Shown here piece after piece: positions 15,208 through 23,040 of a DNA stretch of 24,577 nt; the stretch's first letter is position 1; the number at the start of each line of letters is the position of its first letter. The stretch is from assembly GCA_044346745.1 (NCBI GenBank), contig JBIIYQ010000035.1, positions 1-24,577 on the forward strand, in the 5' to 3' direction. The notes under the pieces are model-generated. The model was given only the letters and a program-made list of their open reading frames with translations. It ran no database searches and was not told the origin of the DNA. This DNA is from UKL13-2 sp044346745 (GTDB lineage Bacteria; Pseudomonadota; Gammaproteobacteria; Burkholderiales; Usitatibacteraceae). A program made the position numbers and the translations under genes.

Positions 15208-16281
15208 CTAGTTGCGCCAGCCGAGCCCGTTACCGAGAACCTCGATACGCCATTCTTGATTCTCGCGCCCGTGACATTCCCATTGCTGCACGTTGACACC
15301 ATCGTCACCACCAGCGTTGTCGAGGTCGATACACTTGTTGCTTGCCAGGCTGACGATACGGACAAAACCACGTCCGGCTTGCTCAATACGCCAGCGCTGA
15401 TTGTTGCCACCATTCCAAGTGTATTGGGCGATGTTGCCGCCATTGGTAGACTGGCTGCCGACCAGATCCATGACCTTGCCACTGGCACGGGAAACGATCA
15501 CCGTTTCGCCACGTGCGACCTCAATAAAATCCCAAAGCTGGGCGGGGGTGCCGTTGCACGTCCACTGTCGGATATTTGTGCCGTCGTCGCGCGATGCTTT
15601 TTCTACGTCAATACATTTGGAGGTAGCACGGCTGACGATCATGCCGGCATAGACCAGCCTGCCACTGGGCCGCCCGCCGGAAACGTTTGGTGTGCCGGGG
15701 TACGGTCTCACCGGCTCACCTCCCACCCACGGTCGGTTTGCTGAGGATGACACGGTACGAAGTTGCCAACGTTGGTTGTCGCCGCCATTACATCTGAACT
15801 GCGCAATGTTGGCGCCGGAGTGAGTTGCACTGTTGGAGACGTCAAGACACTTGCCGCTATTGACGTTTACCAGCCGGGTACGGCTGCTTGAGCCCTCGGT
15901 ACGCCAGCGCTGTGCACCGGTGCCGTTCCAGGACCACCCCTGCACGTTGGCACCGTCGTCCTGCGAGGCACCATTTACATCGAGCACTTTGCCCGTCGCA
16001 CGGTTTACCACGGCAACTTCCCGGCCTCCCACATCAATCAAGTCCCAAGAAGCGGTATCCGCGCTACAACTGCCTTGCTCTACGTTGATGCCATCGCGCG
16101 AATCACGCGATGCCACAACGACACAGAGTCGACTACCGACACCAACAAAGTTCACTGTTTCCAGAATCCTGCCGGGGGGCGTCTGTGCAAATGTCGAAAC
16201 GCCTGAAATCAAGACGGCGGCACCGAACAACAATCTTGGACCAGTCTTTGCGCCGGGCAGGGAGCGGAGCAGTGTGTTCAA
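15208..16281 (-). CDS. Secreted ricin-type (beta-trefoil) lectin, probably C-terminally truncated
   Basis: 357 residues. An N-terminal signal peptide (about 1-32, ending TFAQ) is followed by two ricin-B-like trefoils, about 40-180 and 207-347, joined by a Pro/Gly-rich linker (GGEPVRPYPGTPNVSGG). QxW-type motifs mark the repeats: AQRW 123-126, NQRW 169-172, AQLW 247-250, NQRW 294-297 and NQEW 341-344, each with a preceding 'GKCLDV/KCIDL' and 'DDG.N...W.C' segment. Such modules bind galactose-type sugars or other ligands outside the cytoplasm. The start is a TTG at 16279-16281 with AGGAGA five bases upstream. No catalytic domain is present. The gene probably continued to about 14915 before the TAG arose. 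Confidence 0.85.
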   Translation of the reverse strand: MNTLLRSLPGAKTGPRLLFGAAVLISGVSTFAQTPPGRILETVNFVGVGSRLCVVVASRDSRDGINVEQGSCSADTASWDLIDVGGREVAVVNRATGKVLDVNGASQDDGANVQGWSWNGTGAQRWRTEGSSSRTRLVNVNSGKCLDVSNSATHSGANIAQFRCNGGDNQRWQLRTVSSSANRPWVGGEPVRPYPGTPNVSGGRPSGRLVYAGMIVSRATSKCIDVEKASRDDGTNIRQWTCNGTPAQLWDFIEVARGETVIVSRASGKVMDLVGSQSTNGGNIAQYTWNGGNNQRWRIEQAGRGFVRIVSLASNKCIDLDNAGGDDGVNVQQWECHGRENQEWRIEVLGNGLGWRN

Positions 16282-16382
16282 TGGGATCTCCTATCGAGTT
16301 TGCTGCGTCGAATAATGTTGCCGACGTCCACTACAACGTATAACGCTCAGATTCGGTTGGCAGACCGCAACCTGAATGCCAA

Positions 16383-17219
16383 TTACTGAATTTGCTTCCA
16401 AACATCGTTTAATGCAAGCCAAAAGGCCAAGTGGAGTTTGATCGCACCGGCGTTAACGCGAACGGTCGGCATCCGGCTACCGTGGTATCCAATGACCACG
16501 AGCTTTCCGCGTAACGCTTGAAGCGAGACCTTGCCTTCAACAACGTCGGCGAATGAAAAGTACGCAGTATCGTCAGCACCTCGAAATGCGTTCGCAGATA
16601 ACGTGATCTGGCTCTGGGCATCCAGAGGGATTGTTTTGCTGCCGAGTCGCAGTTGTTTTCCCGGTGCGATGTTGAGCGCAGGATCGCCAAGTGCCAATGA
16701 AATTGCTGCAACGGTAAGAGAAGGGTAGCTTCGTTCATTTAGTCGTTCAAACGCCGGGACGCGGTCGGCGCTGGTGATATCCACAAACCCGACGTTGTGG
16801 GCACGATTGCTCAACACGGGTAGCGGTAACCAACCGGATACACCACTCACTGCCACCGGGCCAGCAGCTACTGGCAGCGCAAATCGGTCAGGCAACCGGT
16901 TGGGTTTAGATTCGCTGTCGTCGATGCGCGCCTGCAAGATCACCTTGGTCTTGCCCATCGCACTTGCTAGGGCAGTGTCGCTCGAACCATTGCTCGGCGC
17001 GTCATAAAAAAACTTCAGCACGATGCCACGTACACCTGCCGCGGCGAGTTTATCGATGGCCTGCGCGGTTAATGCACGGTCAACGGGGAAGCCGCCGTAC
17101 TTCGCCTCACTGGCTTCATCGATCATCACCAGTGCAAACGGGGATTGTGCCGCCGCATTGATTGGTACCAAGACCGTCGCAACAAGGCCGACGAAAAAAG
17201 CGGCACAAAGTGTTTTCAT
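16383..17219 (-). CDS. Secreted stand-alone CHASE2-like protein
   Basis: 278 residues: a signal peptide (about 1-24, ending NAAAQS), then one CHASE2-like extracytoplasmic sensor domain. Evidence is the opening VMIDEASEAKYGGFPVDR, 'LAAAGVRGIVLKFFYD' (usually GAK.I.FDI.F), the SYPSLTVAAISLALG helix, and the closing LRGKLVVIGYHGS followed by a short tail. In known CHASE2 proteins this domain precedes transmembrane helices and a kinase or cyclase output; here there is none, and the FD metal-like motif is changed to KFFYD. The ATG at 17217-17219 overlaps the upstream stop (TGATG), coupling it to the FAH-family gene. It may be a periplasmic binding protein (inference). Confidence 0.7.
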   Translation of the reverse strand: MKTLCAAFFVGLVATVLVPINAAAQSPFALVMIDEASEAKYGGFPVDRALTAQAIDKLAAAGVRGIVLKFFYDAPSNGSSDTALASAMGKTKVILQARIDDSESKPNRLPDRFALPVAAGPVAVSGVSGWLPLPVLSNRAHNVGFVDITSADRVPAFERLNERSYPSLTVAAISLALGDPALNIAPGKQLRLGSKTIPLDAQSQITLSANAFRGADDTAYFSFADVVEGKVSLQALRGKLVVIGYHGSRMPTVRVNAGAIKLHLAFWLALNDVWKQIQ

Positions 17220-18124
17220 CACATCTCTCCAATCGGGTTTCGCATTACACCGATGCCGGCAATTTCAGTTTCGAGTAGATCACCAGGATGCATCCATTCA
17301 GGCGGCTTGCGGGCAAAACCCACACCTTCCGGCGTTCCTGTTGAAATGATATCGCCAGCTTCAAGTGTTTGCCCAAGCGAAAGATCGTGGATCAAGCGAG
17401 GGATCTTGAAATAAAGGTGTTTGGTGCTCGATTGCTGTTTGACGACGTTCGATACTCGGCACTCAACTTGGAGGTCTGCGGGATCGAGCGCATCAGCCGT
17501 GACGATACACGGCCCCATCGGGCAGGTCCCGTCGAGTGATTTGCCTTTGTCCCATTGTCCGCCGTGACGACGCTGAATGTCCCGCCATGTCACATCATTA
17601 ATGACGGTGTAGCCGAACACATATGACAGTGCATCCGCTTCGGCAATGTTCTTGCCGGCTTTGCCAAGCACCACACCCAACTCGACTTCCCAATCCAATT
17701 GGGTCGAGACATTTGCGTCAAATGGAATCGCGTCGTAAGGGCCAGTAACCGCGGTCGGCGCCTTGGAAAAAAACACCGGCCACTGCGGCAACTCGCGGGA
17801 GTCTTGCATAGACGCAGCACCTTCGGAGAAATGGTCAAGGTAGTTCCAGCCGACACAAAAAACGTTCTTGCGCGGCCGAGGGATGGGCGCCTTTAACAAT
17901 GCGCCGTTCAATAGTATTGGTGCGGTCCTCGGTGAGGCGTTGATTGCTGCAAGTAGCGCCAGTGTGTCAGCCCCACCATCAATGATGTCTAGCATCGTCG
18001 TTACATTTAGCTGAGACTGGCGGGCTGCCGCTTCGGCGGCGACATCAATCACCTCATCCTTGCTTACCCAGAGCCCGGTTCTGAGTTCATGAGCACCGAG
18101 CATTTGATAAGTGACAAGTTTCAT
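17219..18124 (-). CDS. Fumarylacetoacetate hydrolase-family protein
   Basis: 301 residues, typical for bacterial FAH-fold enzymes that hydrolyse or decarboxylate beta-diketo or oxo acids using Mg2+. Metal ligands are visible: Asp144, Glu146 and Glu148 in DWEVELG and Asp177 in INDVTWRD; further marks are NYLDH at 94-98, GPY at 128-130, the lysine-rich QWDKGKSLDGTCPMGP at 190-205, and STGTPEGVG at 261-269. The closest functional groups are 2-keto-3-deoxy acid and acylpyruvate hydrolases or ureidoglycolate-lyase-like proteins; the substrate is open. It starts three bases after the upstream hydrolase gene and overlaps the CHASE2-like gene, so all three are likely one transcript. Confidence 0.88.
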   Translation of the reverse strand: MKLVTYQMLGAHELRTGLWVSKDEVIDVAAEAAARQSQLNVTTMLDIIDGGADTLALLAAINASPRTAPILLNGALLKAPIPRPRKNVFCVGWNYLDHFSEGAASMQDSRELPQWPVFFSKAPTAVTGPYDAIPFDANVSTQLDWEVELGVVLGKAGKNIAEADALSYVFGYTVINDVTWRDIQRRHGGQWDKGKSLDGTCPMGPCIVTADALDPADLQVECRVSNVVKQQSSTKHLYFKIPRLIHDLSLGQTLEAGDIISTGTPEGVGFARKPPEWMHPGDLLETEIAGIGVMRNPIGEM

Positions 18125-18127
18125 GGC

Positions 18128-19249
18128 CTATCCAAACTGTTGTTCGAGTTTTGCCAAAGGATGTTCAGCGGCGGTCCAGCGGGGTGCAAAGAACGATTCC
18201 ACCACGTCACTGCTGACTTCGGCTAAGGTGGCAGGGCTCCATCGCGGCTGGTTGTCTTTGTCAATTGCCAATGCACGAATACCTTCCACCACGTCGGGGT
18301 GTTCAAAGGCGCGGTACATCATACCGAGCTCTAGCCGCAAACAATCAGCCACCGACAGCTTGTGTCCGTTCTCAATTTGTCGCTTGGTCACTTCCATCAG
18401 CGTAGGCGAACGCTTCGATAAATCGGCCGCTGTTTTGTGCGCCCAGTCCGACGCCGATGGTTCGGTTTCACCTAAGAGTGAAGCGATGATGTCCTGCACG
18501 CCTTGTTTGCCCGCGAAGTGTTTTTCCATCGCATCGCTTAGCGATGCGAGCGTTGACGCAGGCGGTGTTGTTGCATTGGCGTTGACCAATCGAACCGCAT
18601 CGTTCAATGGCGCGGCACTCCAACTAACTTCATCAAGCTGCTGCAAAAACGCTTGTTGTCCATCAACGGTCATGTAGGTATCCGCAAGTTTTGCCGCCAC
18701 CGCGTCCGCACCGTTGATCACATTGGATGTCAGCCCCAGATAAAGTCCCATTGCGCCCGTGGCACGCGCCAAAAAGTAGGTACCAGCAACATCGGGGAAC
18801 AAACCAATTTTTGTTTCGGGCATCGCCATCTTGGTGCGATCACCAACGATACGGAAGGTGGCACCTTGTGAAATGCCCATGCCTCCGCCCATGACAATGC
18901 CATCCATCAGTGCAATGTAGGGTTTGCCCGTCGATTTCAAGAACCGATGCATCTGATAGTTGAGTGTGTATTCGGTGATGAAGAAGTCTTCATGCACACG
19001 CGGACCAAGACCTGTGATGCTGTTGTAGAGGCCGCGAACGTCGCCCCCAGCGCAGAAAGCCTTCTCACCACTGCCACGTGCTACAACGGCGTAGACATTT
19101 TGGTCGTCCGCCCATTGATCAAACAGTGCGCGCAGGCGGTGCAACATGCTTAATGAAAGTGCGTTTAGCGCCTGCGGACGATTGAGTGTGAGGTGTGCGA
19201 CGTGATTGCGGACTTCGACGAGGATTTCGTCGGTGGGTGAGTTATGCAT
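18128..19249 (-). CDS. 3-hydroxyisobutyryl-CoA hydrolase
   Basis: 373 residues, the length of 3-hydroxyisobutyryl-CoA hydrolases rather than ordinary enoyl-CoA hydratases (about 260). Crotonase fold with the oxyanion segments CAGGDVRGLY (66-75) and MDGIVMGGGMG (115-125), and the hydrolase signature PETKIGLFPDVAGTYFL (144-160), which has the catalytic Glu145 and Asp153. It frees 3-hydroxyisobutyrate from CoA in valine degradation, the substrate of the mmsB product encoded upstream. The ATG at 19247-19249 has only a weak ribosome site. A hairpin in the 76-bp gap before it may tune expression relative to the upstream gene. Confidence 0.9.
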   Translation of the reverse strand: MHNSPTDEILVEVRNHVAHLTLNRPQALNALSLSMLHRLRALFDQWADDQNVYAVVARGSGEKAFCAGGDVRGLYNSITGLGPRVHEDFFITEYTLNYQMHRFLKSTGKPYIALMDGIVMGGGMGISQGATFRIVGDRTKMAMPETKIGLFPDVAGTYFLARATGAMGLYLGLTSNVINGADAVAAKLADTYMTVDGQQAFLQQLDEVSWSAAPLNDAVRLVNANATTPPASTLASLSDAMEKHFAGKQGVQDIIASLLGETEPSASDWAHKTAADLSKRSPTLMEVTKRQIENGHKLSVADCLRLELGMMYRAFEHPDVVEGIRALAIDKDNQPRWSPATLAEVSSDVVESFFAPRWTAAEHPLAKLEQQFG

Positions 19250-19276
19250 GAATGAAAGACAAAAGTCGTTTATTGG

Positions 19277-19312
19277 CGGGCGTTTTCAGGCATTTATGCT
19301 TGAAAACACCCG
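19277..19312. repeat. Long intergenic hairpin, repeat family copy 1
   Basis: CGGGCGTTTTCA (19277-19288) pairs with TGAAAACACCCG (19301-19312), 11 of 12 positions. It shares TATTGGCGGGC (19271-19281) with a second copy at 22867-22877. On the transcribed minus strand it comes just after the enoyl-CoA hydratase stop and is followed by a U-containing ACTTTTGTC, so it may act as a weak terminator or mRNA-stabilising hairpin. Confidence 0.6.
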
Positions 19313-19325
19313 TGGATGTTAGGGT

Positions 19326-20105
19326 TTACTTATTCTTCCAGTTCGGCTTACGCTTCTCCAGAAATGCGTTTACGCCTTCTTGCTGGTCTTCGAATGTGAA
19401 CAGATCCATGAACCGTTCACGCTCCAGCGCCAGTCCGGCCGTGCGTGGCACACCGTTGCGCGCATTGTGAATGAGCGACTTGCAGAACGAAACCGACTTT
19501 GGCGAAAGCCCGGCGACGCGCTCCGCCATTTTCATCGCGGCATCGAGTGATGCACCTTTCTCCACGACTTCTTCAACCAACCCAATACGTAGCGCGGTTT
19601 CCGCGTTCACACGTTCGTTGGTGAGAATCATGCGTTTGGCCCAACCTTCACCCACCAGCCAGGGCAGGTTTTGCGTGCCGCAGCCGCCGGGCAGTAAGCC
19701 GACTGCGGGCTCCGGCATCGCCATCTGTGCATGAGTCTCGGCAATACGAATGTCACACGCCAACGCACCTTCGAGTCCGCCGCCCATGCAGTAGCCGTTG
19801 ATGGCAGCAATGGTGACAAACCGGGCGTTCATCCAAACCTCAAAAGCCGCACCAAAGGTGTGGATGAAATGTCGGGCGGCCATGATGTGTTTTTCATCAC
19901 CGCCTTGAAATCGGTTGAGGTCTGCGCCGGCGGAGAAGAATTTCTCGCCCTTGCCGGTTAACACGGCGGCGTAGATGTTGTCGTCGGCTTCGAGCTTGTG
20001 CGCGAGGTCCTTGAGTTCGCTGAGCGCCTCGGGCGTCCAAGTGTTGGCGGGAGGGTTGTTTTGTGTGACCACGCAGGTGTGGCCGATGATTTCGGTTTCG
20101 ATCAT
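19326..20105 (-). CDS. Enoyl-CoA hydratase (probable methacrylyl-CoA hydratase)
   Basis: 259 residues, standard crotonase length. The oxyanion-hole segments FFSAGADL (56-63) and NGYCMGGGLE (103-112) are present, with the two catalytic glutamates of hydratases at Glu112 and Glu132 (MPEPAVGLLPGGCGTQNL), so true hydratase activity is expected. In this setting the likely reaction is hydration of methacrylyl-CoA to 3-hydroxyisobutyryl-CoA, immediately before the hydrolase encoded downstream; other short enoyl-CoAs are possible. The ATG at 20103-20105 lacks a strong Shine-Dalgarno. The gene lies between two repeat-bearing gaps. Confidence 0.88.
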   Translation of the reverse strand: MIETEIIGHTCVVTQNNPPANTWTPEALSELKDLAHKLEADDNIYAAVLTGKGEKFFSAGADLNRFQGGDEKHIMAARHFIHTFGAAFEVWMNARFVTIAAINGYCMGGGLEGALACDIRIAETHAQMAMPEPAVGLLPGGCGTQNLPWLVGEGWAKRMILTNERVNAETALRIGLVEEVVEKGASLDAAMKMAERVAGLSPKSVSFCKSLIHNARNGVPRTAGLALERERFMDLFTFEDQQEGVNAFLEKRKPNWKNK

Positions 20106-20142
20106 GTAATGAGGGTGCTCGAGAGGGTAGAGAAAAAGAAAA

Positions 20143-20180
20143 CGTCATTCCGTTAAAGCAAGGCGCGGGGCGGAATCCGG
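20143..20180. repeat. REP-like palindromic sequence
   Basis: CGTCATTCCG at one end and CGGAATCCGG at the other frame a GC-rich middle. It resembles the common 'GTCATTCC...GGAATCC' dispersed palindrome, of which a related piece lies inside the MITE-like element at 1941-1988. It is the left part of the 256-bp gap between mmsB and the hydratase gene. Confidence 0.4.
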
Positions 20181-20201
20181 CTCGTGTTCGTTGAACCAAG
20201 G

Positions 20202-20356
20202 CTCCCCCATCCCTTGAGGGGAGAGGCGGTGAAACGAAAAATACCCCCCTCTCCCTTGACGGGAGAGGGGAGGGGGAGAGGGTGATCTTCCAACCAGCGA
20301 AGTCTCAACCTTCGCTGCCCCCTCTCTCCAACCTCTCTCCCGCGAGGGGAGAGAGG
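20202..20356. repeat. Cluster of CCCTCTCCC-type hairpins
   Basis: Two perfect 10-bp hairpins are present: CCCCTCTCCC (20246-20255) with GGGAGAGGGG (20261-20270), and CCTCTCTCCC (20332-20341) with GGGAGAGAGG (20347-20356). A perfect 7-bp AGCGAAG/CTTCGCT hairpin lies between them (20297-20317), and a weaker CCCCCATCCCTTGAGGGGAGAGG lies before. This is a known style of dispersed repeat in proteobacteria. The last hairpin ends six bases before the mmsB stop codon on the downstream side, so it can also end or stabilise the mmsA-mmsB transcript. Confidence 0.65.
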
Positions 20357-20361
20357 CCACG

Positions 20362-21246
20362 CTAATCGATCTTATACAACTTAATGATGCTCGAAAAATC
20401 CAACGCGCCGTTACCCATCGTTGAATGCATTTGGTACAACTGTTGCGCCGCCGCGCCGAGCATCACGGGTTGCTTCGCGGCCTTCGCCGCTTCGGTCACC
20501 AACGTTAAATCCTTGAGCATCAGGTCCGAGCCGAACCCACCGCTATAGCCACGATTGGCCGGTGAAGTCGGCACCACGCCTGGGTAGGGGTTATAGGTGT
20601 CCGACGACCAGCAACGTCCACTTGATGTATTGGCAATGCTGGCGAACACGTTCGGGTCCATTCCCAGCTTGGTAGCCAATGCCATGCCTTCAGCGGTGGC
20701 GATCATTTCGATGGCCAGCATCATGTTGTTGCAAATCTTGGCGACCTGGCCGTTACCAGCGTCACCGCAGTGAACGATGTTCTTTCCCATCGCCTCCAGA
20801 ACAGGTTTTGCGCGGGCAAAGTTTTCCGCACTGCCACCGACCATAAAGGTCAGCGTTCCTGCTTCCGCTCCGCCAGTGCCCCCAGAAACCGGTGCGTCAA
20901 TCATCGCCAACCCTTTCCCCATTGCATCCATCGCCACGTCGCGAGACGTGTGTGGGTCGATGGTCGAAGAGTCGATCAGCAAGGTATTTGGCGCGGCGGA
21001 CGCAAGCACGCCGTGTGCGTCTTGATACACCCGACGCACATGCGGCGAGGACGGCAACATGGTGATGACCACATCGACGTCCAGCGCGCACTTGCCAGCG
21101 GAAGTCGCAACTTCGCAACCCAATTCGGCGAGCGGTTTGACCAGCGCGGGAACGATGTCGAACACTTTTAATGTGTGGCCGTGTTTGAGGAGATTCCGAA
21201 CCATCGGATTCCCCATATTCCCCAATCCGATAAATCCGATCTTCAT
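20362..21246 (-). CDS. mmsB: 3-hydroxyisobutyrate dehydrogenase
   Basis: 294 residues, normal for the beta-hydroxyacid dehydrogenase family. NAD-binding GLGNMG at 7-12, substrate-binding DAPVSGGTGGAEAGTL at 117-132, catalytic Lys170 in GNGQVAKICNNM, and the SSGRCW (208-213) and FGSDLMLKDL (238-247) stretches that mark 3-hydroxyisobutyrate dehydrogenases within the family. It oxidises 3-hydroxyisobutyrate to methylmalonate semialdehyde. It starts seven bases after the mmsA stop and the two must be cotranscribed. Together with mmsA and the two crotonase genes it forms the distal valine pathway. Confidence 0.95.
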   Translation of the reverse strand: MKIGFIGLGNMGNPMVRNLLKHGHTLKVFDIVPALVKPLAELGCEVATSAGKCALDVDVVITMLPSSPHVRRVYQDAHGVLASAAPNTLLIDSSTIDPHTSRDVAMDAMGKGLAMIDAPVSGGTGGAEAGTLTFMVGGSAENFARAKPVLEAMGKNIVHCGDAGNGQVAKICNNMMLAIEMIATAEGMALATKLGMDPNVFASIANTSSGRCWSSDTYNPYPGVVPTSPANRGYSGGFGSDLMLKDLTLVTEAAKAAKQPVMLGAAAQQLYQMHSTMGNGALDFSSIIKLYKID

Positions 21247-21253
21247 ATGTTGC

Positions 21254-22774
21254 TCACTTCAGACTTATGGTCGTATTCACACCGCTACTGACCGCCGCGT
21301 CTTCAAACCACCTTGCCGTCACCGTCTTCACCTGGGTGTAGAAATGCACCGCCTGTTTGCCGTACGGCCCCAAATCACCAAGCTTTGAGCCGCGCGAACC
21401 GGTGAAGCTGAAGTAGGGCACCGGCACGGGGATCGGCACGTTGATGCCGACTTGGCCGACGTCAATTTCGTTTTGGAACTTGCGCGCCACCGCCCCTGAT
21501 TGCGTAAAGATACCCGTGCCATTACCGTAGGGGTTGGCGTTGGTGAGCGCAATCGCCTCATCCAATGTTGCCACCGACACGATTACCAGCACCGGTCCAA
21601 AAATTTCTTCTTTGTAGACGGTGTGATGTGGCTTCACGCCGGAGATGACCGTCGGGGCGATAAAGTTACCGGATGGGTAACTATCGATCTTGGGATTACG
21701 GCCGTCGAGGTCAAGTGTGCAGCCTTCTTCAACCCCTTTGGCGATCAAACCTTCGATTCGCGCCTTGGCTTGTTTGGAAATCACCGGCCCCACGTCCGTG
21801 CCCGCAACTGTTCCCGCATTCACCTTCAATGTTTTGGCTTTGGCGACGATGTCCGGAATCCACTTGCCGGCTTCGCCAACCAGCACCGCAACAGAGGTGG
21901 CCATACAACGTTGTCCGGCTGCACCGAACGCTGCACCCACCAATGCGTTAAGGGCTTGGTCTTTGTTCGCGTCGGGCATGACGATGGCGTGGTTCTTCGC
22001 ACCCATCATGCACTGCGCGCGTTTGCCGTGAGTCGACGCGAGGTTGTACACATGCTCACCGACATGGCAGGAGCCGACAAACGAAACGGCCTTCACCGTT
22101 GGATGTGTACACAAACGGTCCACCGCCTCTTTGCCACCGTGGACAACATTCAATACGCCGGGTGGTACACCAGCCTCAATCGCCAACTCCGCGAGTAGGA
22201 CAGTTGTCATCGGGTCTTGCTCGGAAGGCTTCAGTACGAAGGTATTGCCGCTGACAATTGCCATCGGGAACATCCACAACGGGATCATTGCCGGGAAGTT
22301 GAATGGTGTGATACCCGCGCACACACCAATCGGCTGTCGGATGAAATAAGTATCGACACCAGTGGCAACGTTCTCTGCCATCTCGCCCAGCGACAATGTG
22401 CCAATGCTTGCGGCGTGCTCTACGACTTCAAGGCCACGAAACACGTCGCCTTCCGCGTCGGGCAATGTCTTGCCTTGTTCTGCGGTGAGGCATGACGCGA
22501 GTTTTTTCATGTCGCGGCGGATGAGCTCTTGCAGCTTCAACATGATGCGGGCGCGCTGGCCGATCGGCGCGTTCTTCCAAGTCTTGAACGCTTCAGCTGC
22601 GGATGCGATAGCGGCGTCGACTTCATCGGTGCGACACATCGGCACACGCGCCAGCACTTCCTGCGTTGCCGGGTTGATGATGTCCCGCCAGTCCGACGAA
22701 TTTGAGTCGCGCCACTCGCCGTTAATCAAGAGCTTGACGGTGGGAATCGCATTGGGTTGAAGCACGGCAGCCAT
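21254..22774 (-). CDS. mmsA: Methylmalonate-semialdehyde dehydrogenase (CoA-acylating)
   Basis: 506 residues, full length. Aldehyde-dehydrogenase fold with ITPFNFPAMIPLWMFP (155-170) and nucleophile Cys290 in GAAGQRCMA, plus the KNHAIVMPDA segment (260-269) characteristic of MmsA/IolA and EIFGPVLV near 390. It converts methylmalonate semialdehyde, NAD+ and CoA into propionyl-CoA and CO2, the last step of this valine branch; malonate semialdehyde can also be used by the family. The ATG at 22772-22774 has GAGGAG seven bases upstream, the best ribosome site in this block. Confidence 0.95.
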   Translation of the reverse strand: MAAVLQPNAIPTVKLLINGEWRDSNSSDWRDIINPATQEVLARVPMCRTDEVDAAIASAAEAFKTWKNAPIGQRARIMLKLQELIRRDMKKLASCLTAEQGKTLPDAEGDVFRGLEVVEHAASIGTLSLGEMAENVATGVDTYFIRQPIGVCAGITPFNFPAMIPLWMFPMAIVSGNTFVLKPSEQDPMTTVLLAELAIEAGVPPGVLNVVHGGKEAVDRLCTHPTVKAVSFVGSCHVGEHVYNLASTHGKRAQCMMGAKNHAIVMPDANKDQALNALVGAAFGAAGQRCMATSVAVLVGEAGKWIPDIVAKAKTLKVNAGTVAGTDVGPVISKQAKARIEGLIAKGVEEGCTLDLDGRNPKIDSYPSGNFIAPTVISGVKPHHTVYKEEIFGPVLVIVSVATLDEAIALTNANPYGNGTGIFTQSGAVARKFQNEIDVGQVGINVPIPVPVPYFSFTGSRGSKLGDLGPYGKQAVHFYTQVKTVTARWFEDAAVSSGVNTTISLK

Positions 22775-22872
22775 GAAGCGTCTCCTCGTATCGTTTTAAA
22801 AAATTATACGCTTGCGACTGTCTTCGATTTTGGTTGGATGCCTTAGTGTAGAAGTAAAAGACGCCCTATTGG

Positions 22873-22908
22873 CGGGCACTTTCAGCCGAAAAGTCCTGAA
22901 GAAGCCCG
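22873..22908. repeat. Long intergenic hairpin, repeat family copy 2
   Basis: CGGGCACTTTCAG (22873-22885) pairs imperfectly with CTGAAGAAGCCCG (22896-22908). Its flank TATTGGCGGGC (22867-22877) is identical to that of the copy at 19271. On the minus strand it lies between the carboxylase gene and mmsA and is followed by GTCTTTTACTTC, so it may terminate the carboxylase transcript. Confidence 0.55.
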
Positions 22909-22931
22909 TATTTATTAGACTTTGGCTGGCG

Positions 22932-22966
22932 CTATTCGGTGAACGCGAACAACACGGCGTCTGCCG
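22932..22966 (-). repeat. Duplicate of the carboxylase 3' end
   Basis: These 35 bases match the last 35 bases of the carboxylase gene (23041-23075) at 33 positions. Read on the minus strand they give ADAVLFAFTE and a TAG stop, and both differences are synonymous (GCC for GCA, GAA for GAG). The copy is offset by 109 bp, so it is not in frame with the real gene's end. Confidence 0.8.
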
Positions 22967-23031
22967 ACGCTTGCGGACGGGATAGAGCAGGGGCCCCGCA
23001 ACGCGGGGATGCGACCCGCAGCAAGCGCGTC
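22966..23031. repeat. Palindromic spacer element between the two 3' ends
   Basis: A central hairpin CCCCGC (22994-22999), loop AAC, GCGGGG (23003-23008) is flanked by imperfect outer arms GACGCTTGCGG (22966-22976) and CCGCAGCAAGCGCGTC (23016-23031). It looks like a small REP-type element and could also stop transcription of the carboxylase gene. Confidence 0.5.
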
Positions 23032-23040
23032 GTTCTGGCT

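Noticed and set aside
14965..15744. 259-codon plus-strand open frame opposite the lectin
   Set aside because: It mirrors the lectin gene and its severed C-terminal part, has no recognisable domain or ribosome site, and the minus strand shows clear repeated QxW motifs.
20202..20356. CRISPR-like repeats
   Set aside because: The units are unequal palindromes without regular spacers, typical of dispersed hairpin repeats rather than a CRISPR array.
21500..22198. 232-codon plus-strand open frame
   Set aside because: Antisense shadow of mmsA with a His/Arg/Cys-rich, unstructured translation.
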